Assembly (NCBI GenBank): GCA_031291845.1
Contig: JARLIH010000075.1
Span: 1 to 64,000 of the forward strand
Source of the DNA: Isosphaeraceae bacterium
GTDB taxonomy: Bacteria > Planctomycetota > Planctomycetia > Isosphaerales > Isosphaeraceae
Direction: 5' to 3'
Length of the DNA stretch: 64,000 nucleotides
In this document: positions 41,502-50,731 of the stretch, one piece after another
Numbering within the stretch: the first letter of the stretch is position 1
Layout of the letters: each line of letters opens with the position of its first letter
Notes under the pieces: generated by a model
Told to the model about the DNA's origin: nothing
Database searches by the model: none
What the model saw: the letters and a program-made list of their open reading frames with translations, nothing else
Position numbers and translations under genes: made by a program

Positions 41502-42971
41502 ATGCCGCTTCGCGTCTATAACACGCTGACCCAGACCAAGGAGCCCTTCCAGACCGTCTTGCCCGGTAAGGTGGGCATGTACGTCTGCGGGCCGACGGTC
41601 TACTCGCAAAGCCATATCGGCCACATGGTCGGTCCCGTCATCTTCGACACGATCAAGCGCTACCTGCGCTACCTCGGCTTCGAGGTGACCTGGGTGGTCA
41701 ACATCACCGACGTCGACGACAAGCTGATCGTCCAGGCCCACAAGGACGGCACTTCCGTCAAGGAACTGGCGGAGCGGGTTACCGTAGACTATCTGTCGTG
41801 CCTCAACGCCCTCGGCGTCGACGGCATCGACCATATGCCGCGCGCGACGGAGCACATCGCCGACATCATTGCCATCACCCGAGGGCTGATTGACAAGGGC
41901 TTTGCCTACCCCGCGCAGGGGGACGTGTACTTCGACGTCACCAAGGCGCCCGCGTACGGCAAGCTGAGCCACCGCGACCCCGAAGAGTTGCAGGCCGGAG
42001 CGAGGATCGAGCCCTCATCCCTGAAGCGGCATCCCGGCGACTTCGCGCTTTGGAAAAGCTCGAAGCCGGGGGAACCCGCGTGGGACAGCCCCTGGGGACC
42101 GGGCCGCCCCGGCTGGCACATTGAATGCTCCGCGATGAGCATGAAACTCTTGGGTGCCCACTTCGACATCCACGGCGGCGGTCTCGACCTCGTGTTTCCG
42201 CATCACGAGAACGAGGTCGTGCAATCTGAGTCGTATACGGGCGAAACGTTTGCAACCTACTGGCTGCACAACGGACTGTTGACCAAGGACGGCAAGAAGA
42301 TCTCGAAGTCGGACCCCGGCACGATCGTGCTGATGAGCGACCTGCTGCGCGCCCACGACCCCGATACGCTCCGTGCGCTGTTGCTGACCAGCCATTACCG
42401 CCGGCCGATCGACTACGGACCTTCGCGGCTCGGCGAGCTGTCGCGGGGCCTGCAGGCGTTCCACCGCTGCTTTGCTCGTTTCGAGGAACTGAGCGGCGAC
42501 TCGTTCTACAAGCTCGCGGCCCCCGAAGCCAGGTCCGAGTTCGACGCCGGCGACTCGGTGCTGCTGAAGGAGATCGCCGAGCACCGCGGTCGCTTCCTCG
42601 ACGCGATGGACGACGACTTTAACACGGGCGGGGCGATCGGCGAGCTCTACGACATCGTCCACGCGCTCAATCGGTTCGCCAACGCCCCCGGCTTTGACCC
42701 AGCTACAGCGCTTCGAGAGTACCGCGCTGGGATGGTGGTGCTGAAAGAGTTGGCGCAGATCCTGGGGCTCTTCCGCCAGCCTCTCGCCCGTCCCGAGCCC
42801 GATCAAGACAGCCTTACCGGTCCGCTGCTCAACCTGCTGGTGGAACTTCGTACACAAGTTCGTAAGGAGAAAAACTTCAAGCTGGCCGATGAAATACGTA
42901 ACCGGCTCTCGGCCCTCGGCGTGACGCTCGAAGATCGCCCCGAAGGCACGGTCTGGCGAATCGGCAGTTGA
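41502..42971 (+). CDS. cysS: Cysteinyl-tRNA synthetase
   Basis: 489 residues. It has the class I signature HIGHM within MYVCGPTVYSQSHIGHM and KISKSD as the KMSKS loop. Zinc ligands lie in the first CGP, in WHIECSAM and in FPHHENEVVQSE. The C-terminal helices are complete (KNFKLADEIRNRLSALGVTL). It charges tRNA-Cys. The upstream gap to ispF is 72 bases, and ruvC follows after 37 bases. No truncation or insertion is seen. Confidence 0.97.
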   Translation: MPLRVYNTLTQTKEPFQTVLPGKVGMYVCGPTVYSQSHIGHMVGPVIFDTIKRYLRYLGFEVTWVVNITDVDDKLIVQAHKDGTSVKELAERVTVDYLSCLNALGVDGIDHMPRATEHIADIIAITRGLIDKGFAYPAQGDVYFDVTKAPAYGKLSHRDPEELQAGARIEPSSLKRHPGDFALWKSSKPGEPAWDSPWGPGRPGWHIECSAMSMKLLGAHFDIHGGGLDLVFPHHENEVVQSESYTGETFATYWLHNGLLTKDGKKISKSDPGTIVLMSDLLRAHDPDTLRALLLTSHYRRPIDYGPSRLGELSRGLQAFHRCFARFEELSGDSFYKLAAPEARSEFDAGDSVLLKEIAEHRGRFLDAMDDDFNTGGAIGELYDIVHALNRFANAPGFDPATALREYRAGMVVLKELAQILGLFRQPLARPEPDQDSLTGPLLNLLVELRTQVRKEKNFKLADEIRNRLSALGVTLEDRPEGTVWRIGS

Positions 42972-43008
42972 GACCTCCGTTCTGGTCCAGGAAGGGCGCA
43001 ACAAAACG

Positions 43009-43566
43009 ATGTCGACCCGAGTGCGACCGCCTGTCTCGAATGAGAGGAAGTCGCCGACGCGCGACCGGGTCGTTGGAATTGATCCGGGATTGACCGTCAC
43101 CGGCTACGCGGTCGTCGAGCCCTCGGGCCGGCGCCCGTTCGTCGTCGAGGCCGGCGTGATCCGCCCGCGGGGCATCGGAAACGAGCTCGCTACACGGTTG
43201 AAGCGGCTCTTCGACGGGGTCGCCGAGGTGCTCGAGGCGTACCCGCCCGACGCCCTGGCGCTCGAGCAGGTGCACAGCCACGTCAGACATCCGCGGACGG
43301 CCATCCTGATGGCCCATGCGCGGGGCGTCATCATGCTCGCCGCCGCGGAGCGCGGGATTCCGGTTGTCGGCTACGCGGCAACCAGGATCAAGAAGTCGCT
43401 GACCGGCAGCGGCAAGGCCCCCAAGGACCAGATGCAGCGCGCGATTCAAACCGAGCTCGGCCTGGACCGGTTGCCGGAGCCACATGACGTCGCGGATGCG
43501 TGCGCGGTCGCATTATGCCATTTCCAGATCGAGCGCAATCGACGCGGGCTCGCGGGCCTTTCCTAG
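43009..43566 (+). CDS. ruvC: Holliday junction endodeoxyribonuclease RuvC
   Basis: 185 residues. It starts with an extra basic tail of about 20 residues (RVRPPVSNERKSPTRDR) before the family start VVGIDPGLTVTGYAVVE, which holds the first catalytic Asp. ALEQVHSHVRHPRTAILMAH has the catalytic Glu, and PHDVADACAVALCHF carries the final acidic pair. RuvC resolves Holliday junctions with RuvAB as a dimer. ruvA and ruvB are not in the window. An internal start giving a shorter tail cannot be excluded. Confidence 0.93.
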   Translation: MSTRVRPPVSNERKSPTRDRVVGIDPGLTVTGYAVVEPSGRRPFVVEAGVIRPRGIGNELATRLKRLFDGVAEVLEAYPPDALALEQVHSHVRHPRTAILMAHARGVIMLAAAERGIPVVGYAATRIKKSLTGSGKAPKDQMQRAIQTELGLDRLPEPHDVADACAVALCHFQIERNRRGLAGLS

Positions 43567-43971
43567 CGCGCGTCGAGCCGCTCCCCGGCGCGAGGCCCCC
43601 TTGCCGGGCTCGAACCCCTCCGCCACGAAGCCCAGGCCGGGTACACCGGTTCAAGCGCGCCGTTCCGGACAATCGCGCGGGCTCGCGCGCTGAGATGACG
43701 TTGGACGTTATCCCGGCCATGTGAATCGCCCAGGTTCTGCGCCCCGGCTCTCAAATCCCTCCCATCGGCGGCCGTTTTCCTCCGTTCTCCCCTTCGGTTT
43801 GTCCTTTGGTCGCAACGTGTTCTAGGCTTGCGCTGAGGGGTCGGACGATCGCCTCCTCGAGGAAGAGTGCGACACGGACAGCCGGCCACGCTGGTGTGTG
43901 CCGAATGCGAAAAGTCGCGCGGCGTCGTGGCCGCGAATTTGGACCAAGCGCGGTGAGGGGGGAGTCGATCG
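43567..43971. other. Intergenic region before the glycan cassette
   Basis: 405 bases, GC-rich at the ruvC end and pyrimidine-rich around 43740-43805. I see no gene with a plausible product and no RNA. It probably contains the promoter of the five-gene cassette starting at 43972; no boxes are clear. Confidence 0.5.
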
Positions 43972-44748
43972 ATGGCCAGCAGGAACGACGTTGATAGCCT
44001 CGCGGGCGACGGACTTCGAATCAGCGTGATCCTTCCTGTGTATTCCGAGACGGAGACGGTCCGAGAAATCGTGGCCTGGCTGGGGAAGAACCTGGCCGGG
44101 CGGCTTGAAGAGGTCATCATCGTCCTGTCGCCGAGGTCCGGAGAGGCTTCCTCGGCGGTATGCCGCGAGCTTGCCGCATCCAACCCGAGCGTCCGGCTTC
44201 ACGTCCAGGAGCGCAACCCGGGGCTCGGTTTCGCCGTCCGCGAGGGGCTCGCGTTGGTCCGCGGCAACGCCGTCCTCCTGATGGACTCCGACGGCGAGAT
44301 GGAGATCGAGACCATCCCGAGGATGGTTACCGCCCTGACCGAGGGTCACTGCGACCTCGTCGTCGCATCGCGCTGGATCAAGGGGGGCGGTTTCAGCGGC
44401 TATGATCCGCTCAAGGCAAAGCTCAACTGGGCATTTCAACAAGTCTTTCGACTCCTTTACGGCACATCGATCCATGACCTGACATACGGCTTCAAGCTGA
44501 TGCGCACCGAAATCGTCCGACGGATCGAGTGGGAAGGCACTCTGCACGAGATTGCCTGCGAGACGACGCTGAAGCCGCTCTCGCTCGGGTACAGGCTGGG
44601 CGAAGTCCCGAGCCGGTGGACCGCGCGGACGCAGGGCGTGAGCAAGAACACATTCCTCCGCAATTTCCGGTACGTGGCGATGGCGTTGAAGGTCCTCGTC
44701 CACGGTGTCCCGCCCCGGGCCGTCGTGCCGGTCTCCGATGCCATCTGA
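43972..44748 (+). CDS. Glycosyltransferase family 2, dolichyl/polyprenyl-phosphate sugar transferase-like
   Basis: 258 residues, no membrane segment. GT-A fold: ISVILPVYSETETVREIVAW, LEEVIIVLSPRSGEASS, NPGLGFAVREGLALVRG, metal-binding MDSDGEMEIETIP (the DxD region), and VASRWIKGGGFSGYDPLK as in polyprenol-phosphate mannosyltransferases. LTYGFKLMRTEIVRRIEWEG is also typical of that subgroup. It would transfer a sugar to a lipid carrier or an acceptor at the cytoplasmic face. It is the first gene of a run of five (gaps 64, 48, 47 and 39 bases) that form a glycan cassette. Confidence 0.88.
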   Translation: MASRNDVDSLAGDGLRISVILPVYSETETVREIVAWLGKNLAGRLEEVIIVLSPRSGEASSAVCRELAASNPSVRLHVQERNPGLGFAVREGLALVRGNAVLLMDSDGEMEIETIPRMVTALTEGHCDLVVASRWIKGGGFSGYDPLKAKLNWAFQQVFRLLYGTSIHDLTYGFKLMRTEIVRRIEWEGTLHEIACETTLKPLSLGYRLGEVPSRWTARTQGVSKNTFLRNFRYVAMALKVLVHGVPPRAVVPVSDAI

Positions 44749-44812
44749 GCGCGAAGGACCGGAACCTGTTCTCATGCTTTCAACACACGATCGACAGCCT
44801 TGGAGGCGTCCT

Positions 44813-45745
44813 TTGGAAAACGTACTGATTACCGGAGGTGCCGGCTATATCGGCTCCCTACTGACGCCGATGCTGCTAGAGCAGGGCTATCGGGTCACGA
44901 TATTCGACTCGTTCCTGTTCGGGGCCATGCCGCTGCTGGGCTTCTCCAGGCACCCCAACCTGGAGATCGTCAAGGGGGACATTCGCCGGCCCGAGGCGGT
45001 GCAGGAGGCCGTCCGCGGCCAGGACTGGATCCTCCACCTCGCGGCGATCGTCGGCTACCCGGCCTGTGCGGCCGACCCGTACCTGGCGGTGAGCACGAAC
45101 GTCGACGGCACCCGCAACGTTCTCACCGCGATGGAGCGCGGGCAAAAGCTGATCTACGCGTCCACCGGCTCAACGTACGGCAAGGTGATCGGCATCGCGA
45201 CCGAGGAGACGCCGATCGCTCCGCTGACGCTCTATGGAAGGACCAAGCGCGACGCCGAGAAGTTGATTCGCGACTCCGACGTCGAGCACTCCATCCTCCG
45301 CTTCGCCACGGTCTTCGGCAGCGCTCCGCGCATCCGGCTCGATCTCTTGATCAACGACTTCGTCTACCAGGCCCTCCACAACCGGCAAATTGTTCTCTTC
45401 GAGGGGCACTTTCGCAGGACGTTCCTGCATAGCACCGACGCCGCGGCCGTGTACCCGTTCACCATCAAGAACTTCGAACGGATGGCCGGGCGGATCTACA
45501 ACGTCGGCGACTCCTCGATGAACTTCACCAAACGGCAGGTCGCCCTTGAGATCAAAAAGTCGATCGACTTCTACCTCCACGAGGCCGAGGTCGGAACCGA
45601 CCCTGACCAGCGCGACTACGAAGTTGACTACAGCCGGCTGAAGACGCTCGGGTTCTCCGCCGAAGTCGGGCTCACCGAAGGAATTCGCGAGCTAATCAAG
45701 GTGCTTGGAGTTCTCCACCTTCCTAACCTGCTGCGCAACGCGTGA
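44813..45745 (+). CDS. NAD-dependent epimerase/dehydratase (extended SDR)
   Basis: 310 residues from TTG 44813, chosen because GGAGG lies 6 bases upstream and the protein then begins MENVLITGGAGYIGSLLTP; an ATG at 44774 has a poorer context. NAD-binding TGGAGYIG, WILHLAAIVGYPAC, active-site STGSTYG and YGRTKRDAEKL (the YxxxK pair). The C-terminal region FRRTFLHSTDAAAVYPFTIK and RIYNVGDSSMNFTKRQVALE is standard for UDP-sugar epimerases and decarboxylases. Reaction candidates are 4-epimerisation, dehydration or decarboxylation of an NDP-sugar; the sequence does not decide. Confidence 0.87.
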   Translation: MENVLITGGAGYIGSLLTPMLLEQGYRVTIFDSFLFGAMPLLGFSRHPNLEIVKGDIRRPEAVQEAVRGQDWILHLAAIVGYPACAADPYLAVSTNVDGTRNVLTAMERGQKLIYASTGSTYGKVIGIATEETPIAPLTLYGRTKRDAEKLIRDSDVEHSILRFATVFGSAPRIRLDLLINDFVYQALHNRQIVLFEGHFRRTFLHSTDAAAVYPFTIKNFERMAGRIYNVGDSSMNFTKRQVALEIKKSIDFYLHEAEVGTDPDQRDYEVDYSRLKTLGFSAEVGLTEGIRELIKVLGVLHLPNLLRNA

Positions 45746-45793
45746 TACGGAACGATCGAGACTTCCCGACTCTTGACTTCGAGGTGATCGCAG

Positions 45794-47020
45794 ATGCATT
45801 CCCATGACCGGCGTCAGGTCGCCCTCGTCACCACGACGATCCACGTTCCCCACTGCCTCGACGACTACCTCGCGAACGCGGAACGACACGGCTGGATCGA
45901 CCAGACCTCGGTCGTCGTGGTCGGAGACCGCAAGACGCCGGCGGCGATCGGCGAGTACCTCGGCACACTCGGACGTCGGTTTCCGGCCAAGATCACTTAC
46001 CTCGACGTCGACGCCCAGCGCGGGCTTATGCGTCGGTGGCCGGCGCTCGACCTGGCGCTGCGTTACGATTGCATTCAACGGCGCAATGTCGGCTACCTCC
46101 AGGCCGCCAGCGACGGTGCGGACGTGATCATCTCCGTCGACGACGACAATTTCGTGGCCGAAGGCGACTTCATCGGCCACCACCTGACGGTCGGGCACGA
46201 CGTCCAGCTACCGGTCGTCGAGCATTCGTCAGGCTGGTGGAACGTCTGCCGGCAGCTCGTCAGTGCACCGCCGCGCCGGTTCTATCACCGTGGCTATCCG
46301 AAGTCACAGCAGGACTGGACGACGGACGGGGTCCTGATCGAACCTCGGACGGTCCGGCCGGTCGTCAACGCCGGGCTCTGGCTCAAGAACCCCGACGTCG
46401 ACGCCTCGACGAACATGGAAGAGCCGATCAACGTCGTGTCGATGGAACCGGTCAGCGGGTCGTCGTCGTGGTCGCTGGGGCCCGGGACGTGGTGCCCGTT
46501 CAACAGCCAGAACACCGCGTTTGACGTGAAAACGCTGCCGGCAATGTACCTCGTCGTGATGCTCGACACGTTCCGGGGCTACCGAATCGGCAGGCTCGAC
46601 GATATCTGGATGAGCTATTTCGTGCGCGCGATCGCTGACCAACTCGGCGATTCGGTCGTCTATGGCGCCCCTCTGGTCGTCCAGGATCGCAATCCACACA
46701 ACTTCCTCCACGACCTCACACAGGAGCTTGGTGGGTACGTTCTGACCGAAACGCTGATCGGCCAGTTGCGGGCCTTCCGGACCACGGAGCGCGACTACCT
46801 CGGCGCCTATCTCGACCTGATCTACCACCTCAGGGAGTGCGCCGAGACCGATCCGGGACTGGGTCAGCCCGAACGGGAGTATCTCCGCTTGATGGTGCTC
46901 GGCATGGCCGCCTGGCACGAAGCATCGTCCTCAGTCCTCGGTCGCATCACGAAGCCCAGCGCGGGCCGTCACGTGCCGGCTCCGAAGTTGTTGACTCCCC
47001 GGGTGGGCGCACCCCGCTGA
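45794..47020 (+). CDS. Reversibly glycosylated polypeptide/UDP-arabinopyranose mutase-like protein (GT75-like)
   Basis: 408 residues. Several blocks line up with plant RGP/UAM proteins: VVVVGDRKTP (39-48), VIISVDDDNF with D116-D118 at the position of the plant DDD motif, VNAGLWLKNPDVDA (191-204), FNSQNTAFD followed by LPAMYL (236-252), and IGRLDDIWMSYF (265-276). Plant UAM interconverts UDP-arabinopyranose and UDP-arabinofuranose and is itself reversibly glycosylated on Arg. Candidate arginines here are R185 and R188, before the GLW block. A mutase or glycosyltransferase role on an NDP-sugar is inferred. Lengths differ from plants (about 360), with a C-terminal extension of about 70 residues. 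Confidence 0.78.
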   Translation: MHSHDRRQVALVTTTIHVPHCLDDYLANAERHGWIDQTSVVVVGDRKTPAAIGEYLGTLGRRFPAKITYLDVDAQRGLMRRWPALDLALRYDCIQRRNVGYLQAASDGADVIISVDDDNFVAEGDFIGHHLTVGHDVQLPVVEHSSGWWNVCRQLVSAPPRRFYHRGYPKSQQDWTTDGVLIEPRTVRPVVNAGLWLKNPDVDASTNMEEPINVVSMEPVSGSSSWSLGPGTWCPFNSQNTAFDVKTLPAMYLVVMLDTFRGYRIGRLDDIWMSYFVRAIADQLGDSVVYGAPLVVQDRNPHNFLHDLTQELGGYVLTETLIGQLRAFRTTERDYLGAYLDLIYHLRECAETDPGLGQPEREYLRLMVLGMAAWHEASSSVLGRITKPSAGRHVPAPKLLTPRVGAPR

Positions 47021-47067
47021 ATCGGATCGATTCGACTCATTCCAGTTCACCAGGGAAGGACACATCG

Positions 47068-48030
47068 ATGAGGTTTTTGTTTCAGGACAAACGCGTCACC
47101 GTCACCGGCGGTGCGGGCTTTCTCGGTCGGCACCTCGTGCGCCGGTTAGAGAGCTGCGGTGCCCACGTGTTCGTGCCGCGCCGGCGCGACTACAACCTGA
47201 CGGCGCTGGACGCCTGCCTCAAGTGCATGCTGGAACATCCTTGCGAAGTGATGATCCACTGTGCGGCCTACTATGGGGGAATTGGGATCAACGTCGCCGA
47301 GCCGGCCAATCTCTACTACACGAACCTCGTCATGGGCGCGAACCTGATGGAGGCCGCGCGGTTGACGAAGGTTGGCAAGGTCGTGAATATCGGCACGGCC
47401 TGCAGCTACCCCGGCTACCTCGAAGGGGAGTTGAAGGAGGACGACCTCTGGGCCGGGGCCTGCCATGCGAGTGTCGTCAACTACGGTCTGACCAAGAAGA
47501 TGCTCGCCGTGCAGGCGCAGGCCTATAATAAACAATACGGCCTCGATGCGATCCACCTGATCCTGACAAATCTCTACGGGCCGGGTGACTCTTACAACCC
47601 AGATCGCTCTCACGTGGTGGCGGCCCTGGTCCGGAAGTTCGTCGAGGCGGAGATAGCCGGGGCACCGACGGTCGAGGTGTGGGGCACCGGCACGCCGGTT
47701 CGCGAGTTCATCTACGTCGAGGACTGCGCCGACGCGATCGTGCTGGCTGCGCAGACTTACGAAGACGTCGCCATGCCCCTGAACATTGGCACGGGGTTCG
47801 GCACCACGATCCGCGAGTTGGCGGAGGCGGTTTCCGTCGCTGCCGGCTACCGGGGCAAGATCCTTTGGAACGCCGACAAGCCCGATGGAGCGATGAAGAA
47901 GGTGCTCGATGTAACGCGGATGACGAACGCGTTGGACGGTTGGAAGCCGCCGACGGACCTGGCCAGTGGTCTCGCCCGGACCATCGCCTGGTATCGAGAC
48001 AATAAGTCCGAGGCTGACGAGAAGTGGTGA
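47068..48030 (+). CDS. GDP-L-fucose synthase-like NAD-dependent epimerase
   Basis: 320 residues from ATG 47068, with GGGAAGGA upstream. Extended SDR: VTVTGGAGFLGRHLVRRLES, VMIHCAAYYGGIGINVAEPA, NIGTACSYPGYLEGELKEDD, NYGLTKKMLAVQAQAYNKQY (Y-x3-K), LTNLYGPGDSYNPDRSHVVA, and VEVWGTGTPVREFIYVEDCA. The last two blocks are distinctive of GDP-fucose synthase (WcaG/GMER). That enzyme epimerises at C3/C5 and reduces GDP-4-keto-6-deoxymannose. The active-site Ser region reads GTACSY rather than the usual SSCIYP, so the reaction may differ. No GDP-mannose 4,6-dehydratase is present here. Confidence 0.87.
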   Translation: MRFLFQDKRVTVTGGAGFLGRHLVRRLESCGAHVFVPRRRDYNLTALDACLKCMLEHPCEVMIHCAAYYGGIGINVAEPANLYYTNLVMGANLMEAARLTKVGKVVNIGTACSYPGYLEGELKEDDLWAGACHASVVNYGLTKKMLAVQAQAYNKQYGLDAIHLILTNLYGPGDSYNPDRSHVVAALVRKFVEAEIAGAPTVEVWGTGTPVREFIYVEDCADAIVLAAQTYEDVAMPLNIGTGFGTTIRELAEAVSVAAGYRGKILWNADKPDGAMKKVLDVTRMTNALDGWKPPTDLASGLARTIAWYRDNKSEADEKW

Positions 48031-48069
48031 GCCGAGAGAACGCTGGACCTAGGGAACGCTTCCTGGAGA

Positions 48070-49455
48070 ATGGACATGGGTCTATCGGACGGTGATTTGT
48101 CGGAAGTCGCGATTCCCGCCCTGGTGCGGGCAAACGGCAACTCGCCGGAAACGCCGGGGCTTGGCCTTCGCGTGAGCATCCCCAACGCCTTGATCTCGTC
48201 GGTGGCGATCGTGTTCTGCTTGTGGAACCTCGTGTTTCTCAGCGGAATCTTCGTGATTACGAAGGGGAACGACTTCAGCCGAATGTACCAGAGTGCGGTC
48301 GCGTTCTGGCAGGGCGGCGAGATGTACGGCTGGAACATCGCAACGCCCGCGAAGCTCGACGAAAATCACGTCGTCGATCTCTGGAACATGAACCCTCCCC
48401 ACTTCCATCTGGTCTTGCTGCCGTTGGCGTTGCTGCCCTGGCAGGCTGCGCTGGCCCTCTGGTTCGTGATCGGATTCTGTAGTCTTGGGCTATCGCTCCG
48501 CCTGACCCTGCGCGCGGCCGACGTGCGGCTTACGCCGCGAGCCACCGAGCTCGGTCTGATCGCCGTCGCCGGATTTTCGGGTACGGCCACGATCTTCTCG
48601 ACGGGGCAGCTTACGTTGCTGATGCTGCTTCCCGTCACCCTGATCTGGTTAGAGGCGCGCCGAGGCCGATGGATCCACAGTGGTGTCTATCTCGGGTTAT
48701 GCATGAGCGTCAAGCCGTTCCTGCTTCTGCTTCTGCCGTACTTTCTCCTGAGTCGCCGTTGGGGCGCGGCCGCCACGGCTGTCGGTACGGCAGGGGCCGC
48801 GTTCGCCCTCGGCTTGCTGATGTTCGGGGTCGAGAACACGCAGATGTGGTATCGAGGGCTCGGGACGGTGGCGACCTGGGACTGGCTCCCCATGAATGCG
48901 TCATTGCTGGGGATGCTCCACCGCACGTTCACCAAGACGCTTTGGTATCAGCCGGTCGTGGAACTCTCGCCGGCGATCCTCAGGGCCGCCTGGATGGTAA
49001 TCGGTGGAGCGATCGGGGTTGCTTCGCTCCGCGCCGCTCCTCGGGACGGGTCGGCGGAAGCCGTGGACCGTGCTTTTGCACTCCTGCTGGTGACTTCGCT
49101 CGTGCTCTGCCCACTGGGGTGGGTCTATTACTTTTGGTTGCCGATGGGTCCGATCATCGCCCTCGCGGCAGCCCAGTTTCGGCTGGGCCCGCACCGCCCC
49201 GACGCCTCGCCTCAGCAAATCTGGCAGGTCGTGAACCGTGTGGTGCCCTGGTGGGCGCTGCCGGGTCTCTTCGGCCCGAGCCTGATGATCGTCAAGATAT
49301 TCAGGCCGAACATCCTCGCCACCCTCCTGGCCGGGAATATCTACTTCTGGTCACTCATCGGGATCTGGGGCAGCCTCCTGGTGCTGGCGATCGGATTCAA
49401 GTCTCGTGTATTCCAAGCCTTGGACAAAATGCCGGTTCCCGCAGTCGACGCGTGA
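48070..49455 (+). CDS. GT87-like (DUF2029) multi-pass membrane glycosyltransferase
   Basis: 461 residues (ATG 48070; ATG 48076 also possible). About ten hydrophobic segments, for example LISSVAIVFCLWNLVFLSGI and HLVLLPLALLPWQAALALWF. The family motif region is TATIFSTGQLTLLMLLPVTL followed by MSVKPFLLLLLPYFLLSRRW. GT87 enzymes are polyprenyl-phosphate-sugar-dependent mannosyl/arabinosyl transferases working on the periplasmic side, with a catalytic Asp/Glu in the first loop. This is the last gene of the cassette. A GT2 that loads a lipid carrier (43972) and a GT87 that uses the lipid-linked sugar form a coherent pair. Confidence 0.86.
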   Translation: MDMGLSDGDLSEVAIPALVRANGNSPETPGLGLRVSIPNALISSVAIVFCLWNLVFLSGIFVITKGNDFSRMYQSAVAFWQGGEMYGWNIATPAKLDENHVVDLWNMNPPHFHLVLLPLALLPWQAALALWFVIGFCSLGLSLRLTLRAADVRLTPRATELGLIAVAGFSGTATIFSTGQLTLLMLLPVTLIWLEARRGRWIHSGVYLGLCMSVKPFLLLLLPYFLLSRRWGAAATAVGTAGAAFALGLLMFGVENTQMWYRGLGTVATWDWLPMNASLLGMLHRTFTKTLWYQPVVELSPAILRAAWMVIGGAIGVASLRAAPRDGSAEAVDRAFALLLVTSLVLCPLGWVYYFWLPMGPIIALAAAQFRLGPHRPDASPQQIWQVVNRVVPWWALPGLFGPSLMIVKIFRPNILATLLAGNIYFWSLIGIWGSLLVLAIGFKSRVFQALDKMPVPAVDA

Positions 49456-49674
49456 TTCCGGACGGTCGCACCGCGTTGAGTACGTCAGTGCATCATCGGA
49501 CGGAAAGCCTTCTGCGCCCGTTTTCGGAGAACCGCCCCCCCACGATTTGACACCGACCTGTCTGCTCGCGCTGCAAGCCGCTCGCACCTCTCCTTGACCC
49601 TTGCCGACGCCCGACTTAGGATGGACAGCCGTTAACACGGCTTGGAAAACGTTTGCGAGCGGACGAGAGACAAC

Positions 49675-50700
49675 GTGATCATCACGCTGAACGGCGAGCG
49701 GCGCGAGGTGCCGGACGACCTGACCGTCGCCGCCCTGTTAAGGCAATTGGGGGTCAAACCGGAGTTCGTGGCGGTTGAGGTGAACCGCGGCCTCGTACGC
49801 CGCACCAGCCACCAGGAAGTTCGCCTCGCCCCTGGCGACGAACTCGAAATCGTGACGCTTGTGGGAGGCGGGGCGCCCTCGGCCGTGGCGGCCGATCCGC
49901 TGACGATCGGGACCCACACCGTCCACAGCCGCCTGTTTGTCGGCACCGGCAAGTACTCGACGCTCGAGCTGATGCGCGACTGCCTGGAAGCCAGCGGCGC
50001 CGAGGTAGTGACGGTTGCCGTGCGGCGCGAACGTCTGGTCGACCGCGAGGGCCGGAGCCTGCTCGATTTTCTCGACCCGAAGCGCTATACGATCCTGCCC
50101 AACACCGCCGGTTGCTTCAGCGCGGAAGAGGCCCTTCGGACCGCGCGGCTCGGCCGCGAATTGCTGGAGGGACTGGGAAATTCGGGCGCTGATTGGGTCA
50201 AGCTCGAGGTCCTCGCCGACACCCGCACGCTGCTCCCCGATCCGGTGGCGACCCTGGAAGCAACGCGCGTGCTGGTGCGGGAGGGCTTCCAGGTCCTTTG
50301 CTACACGAGCGACGATCCGGTGATGGCCCGCCGGCTGAAGGCCGAAGGCGCCGCAAGCGTCATGCCGGCCGGCAGCCCGATCGGCAGCGGGCAGGGGGTG
50401 CTCAATCCGAATAACATCCGGATCATTCTAGAAGACCTTAAGGGTGAAGACCCCGCGTACCCCGTCATAGTCGACGCGGGCGTGGGTACGGCCAGTGACG
50501 TGTCGCAGGCGATGGAGCTGGGTTGCGACGGCGTGTTGCTGAACACCGGCGTCGCGGGGGCCAGGGATCCATTGCGGATGGCGCACGCGATGCGCCTGGC
50601 GGTTGAGGCCGGTCGCCTCGCTGCGCAGGCAGGGCGGATCCCGAAGAAGCTCTACGCGAGTGCGTCGAGTCCGACCGAAGGACTTTTGACTGCCCGTTGA
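49675..50700 (+). CDS. thiG: ThiS-ThiG fusion: sulfur carrier joined to thiazole synthase
   Basis: 341 residues from GTG 49675 ([20 protein letters not shown]); an in-frame TTG at 49642 is possible but would add residues before the ThiS fold. Residues 1-66 are ThiS, ending [10 protein letters not shown] with the diglycine at 64-66. Residues about 75-341 are Thi[36 protein letters not shown] with the Schiff-base lysine, [20 protein letters not shown] and [20 protein letters not shown]. ThiG builds the thiazole phosphate of thiamine from DXP, dehydroglycine and ThiS-thiocarboxylate. In the fusion the ThiS C-terminus is internal, which poses a mechanistic question. Such bifunctional annotations are known. 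Confidence 0.94.
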   Translation: MIITLNGERREVPDDLTVAALLRQLGVKPEFVAVEVNRGLVRRTSHQEVRLAPGDELEIVTLVGGGAPSAVAADPLTIGTHTVHSRLFVGTGKYSTLELMRDCLEASGAEVVTVAVRRERLVDREGRSLLDFLDPKRYTILPNTAGCFSAEEALRTARLGRELLEGLGNSGADWVKLEVLADTRTLLPDPVATLEATRVLVREGFQVLCYTSDDPVMARRLKAEGAASVMPAGSPIGSGQGVLNPNNIRIILEDLKGEDPAYPVIVDAGVGTASDVSQAMELGCDGVLLNTGVAGARDPLRMAHAMRLAVEAGRLAAQAGRIPKKLYASASSPTEGLLTAR

Positions 50701-50731
50701 TCGCTCGTCAAGATCACGGAAAGGGCCGGCG

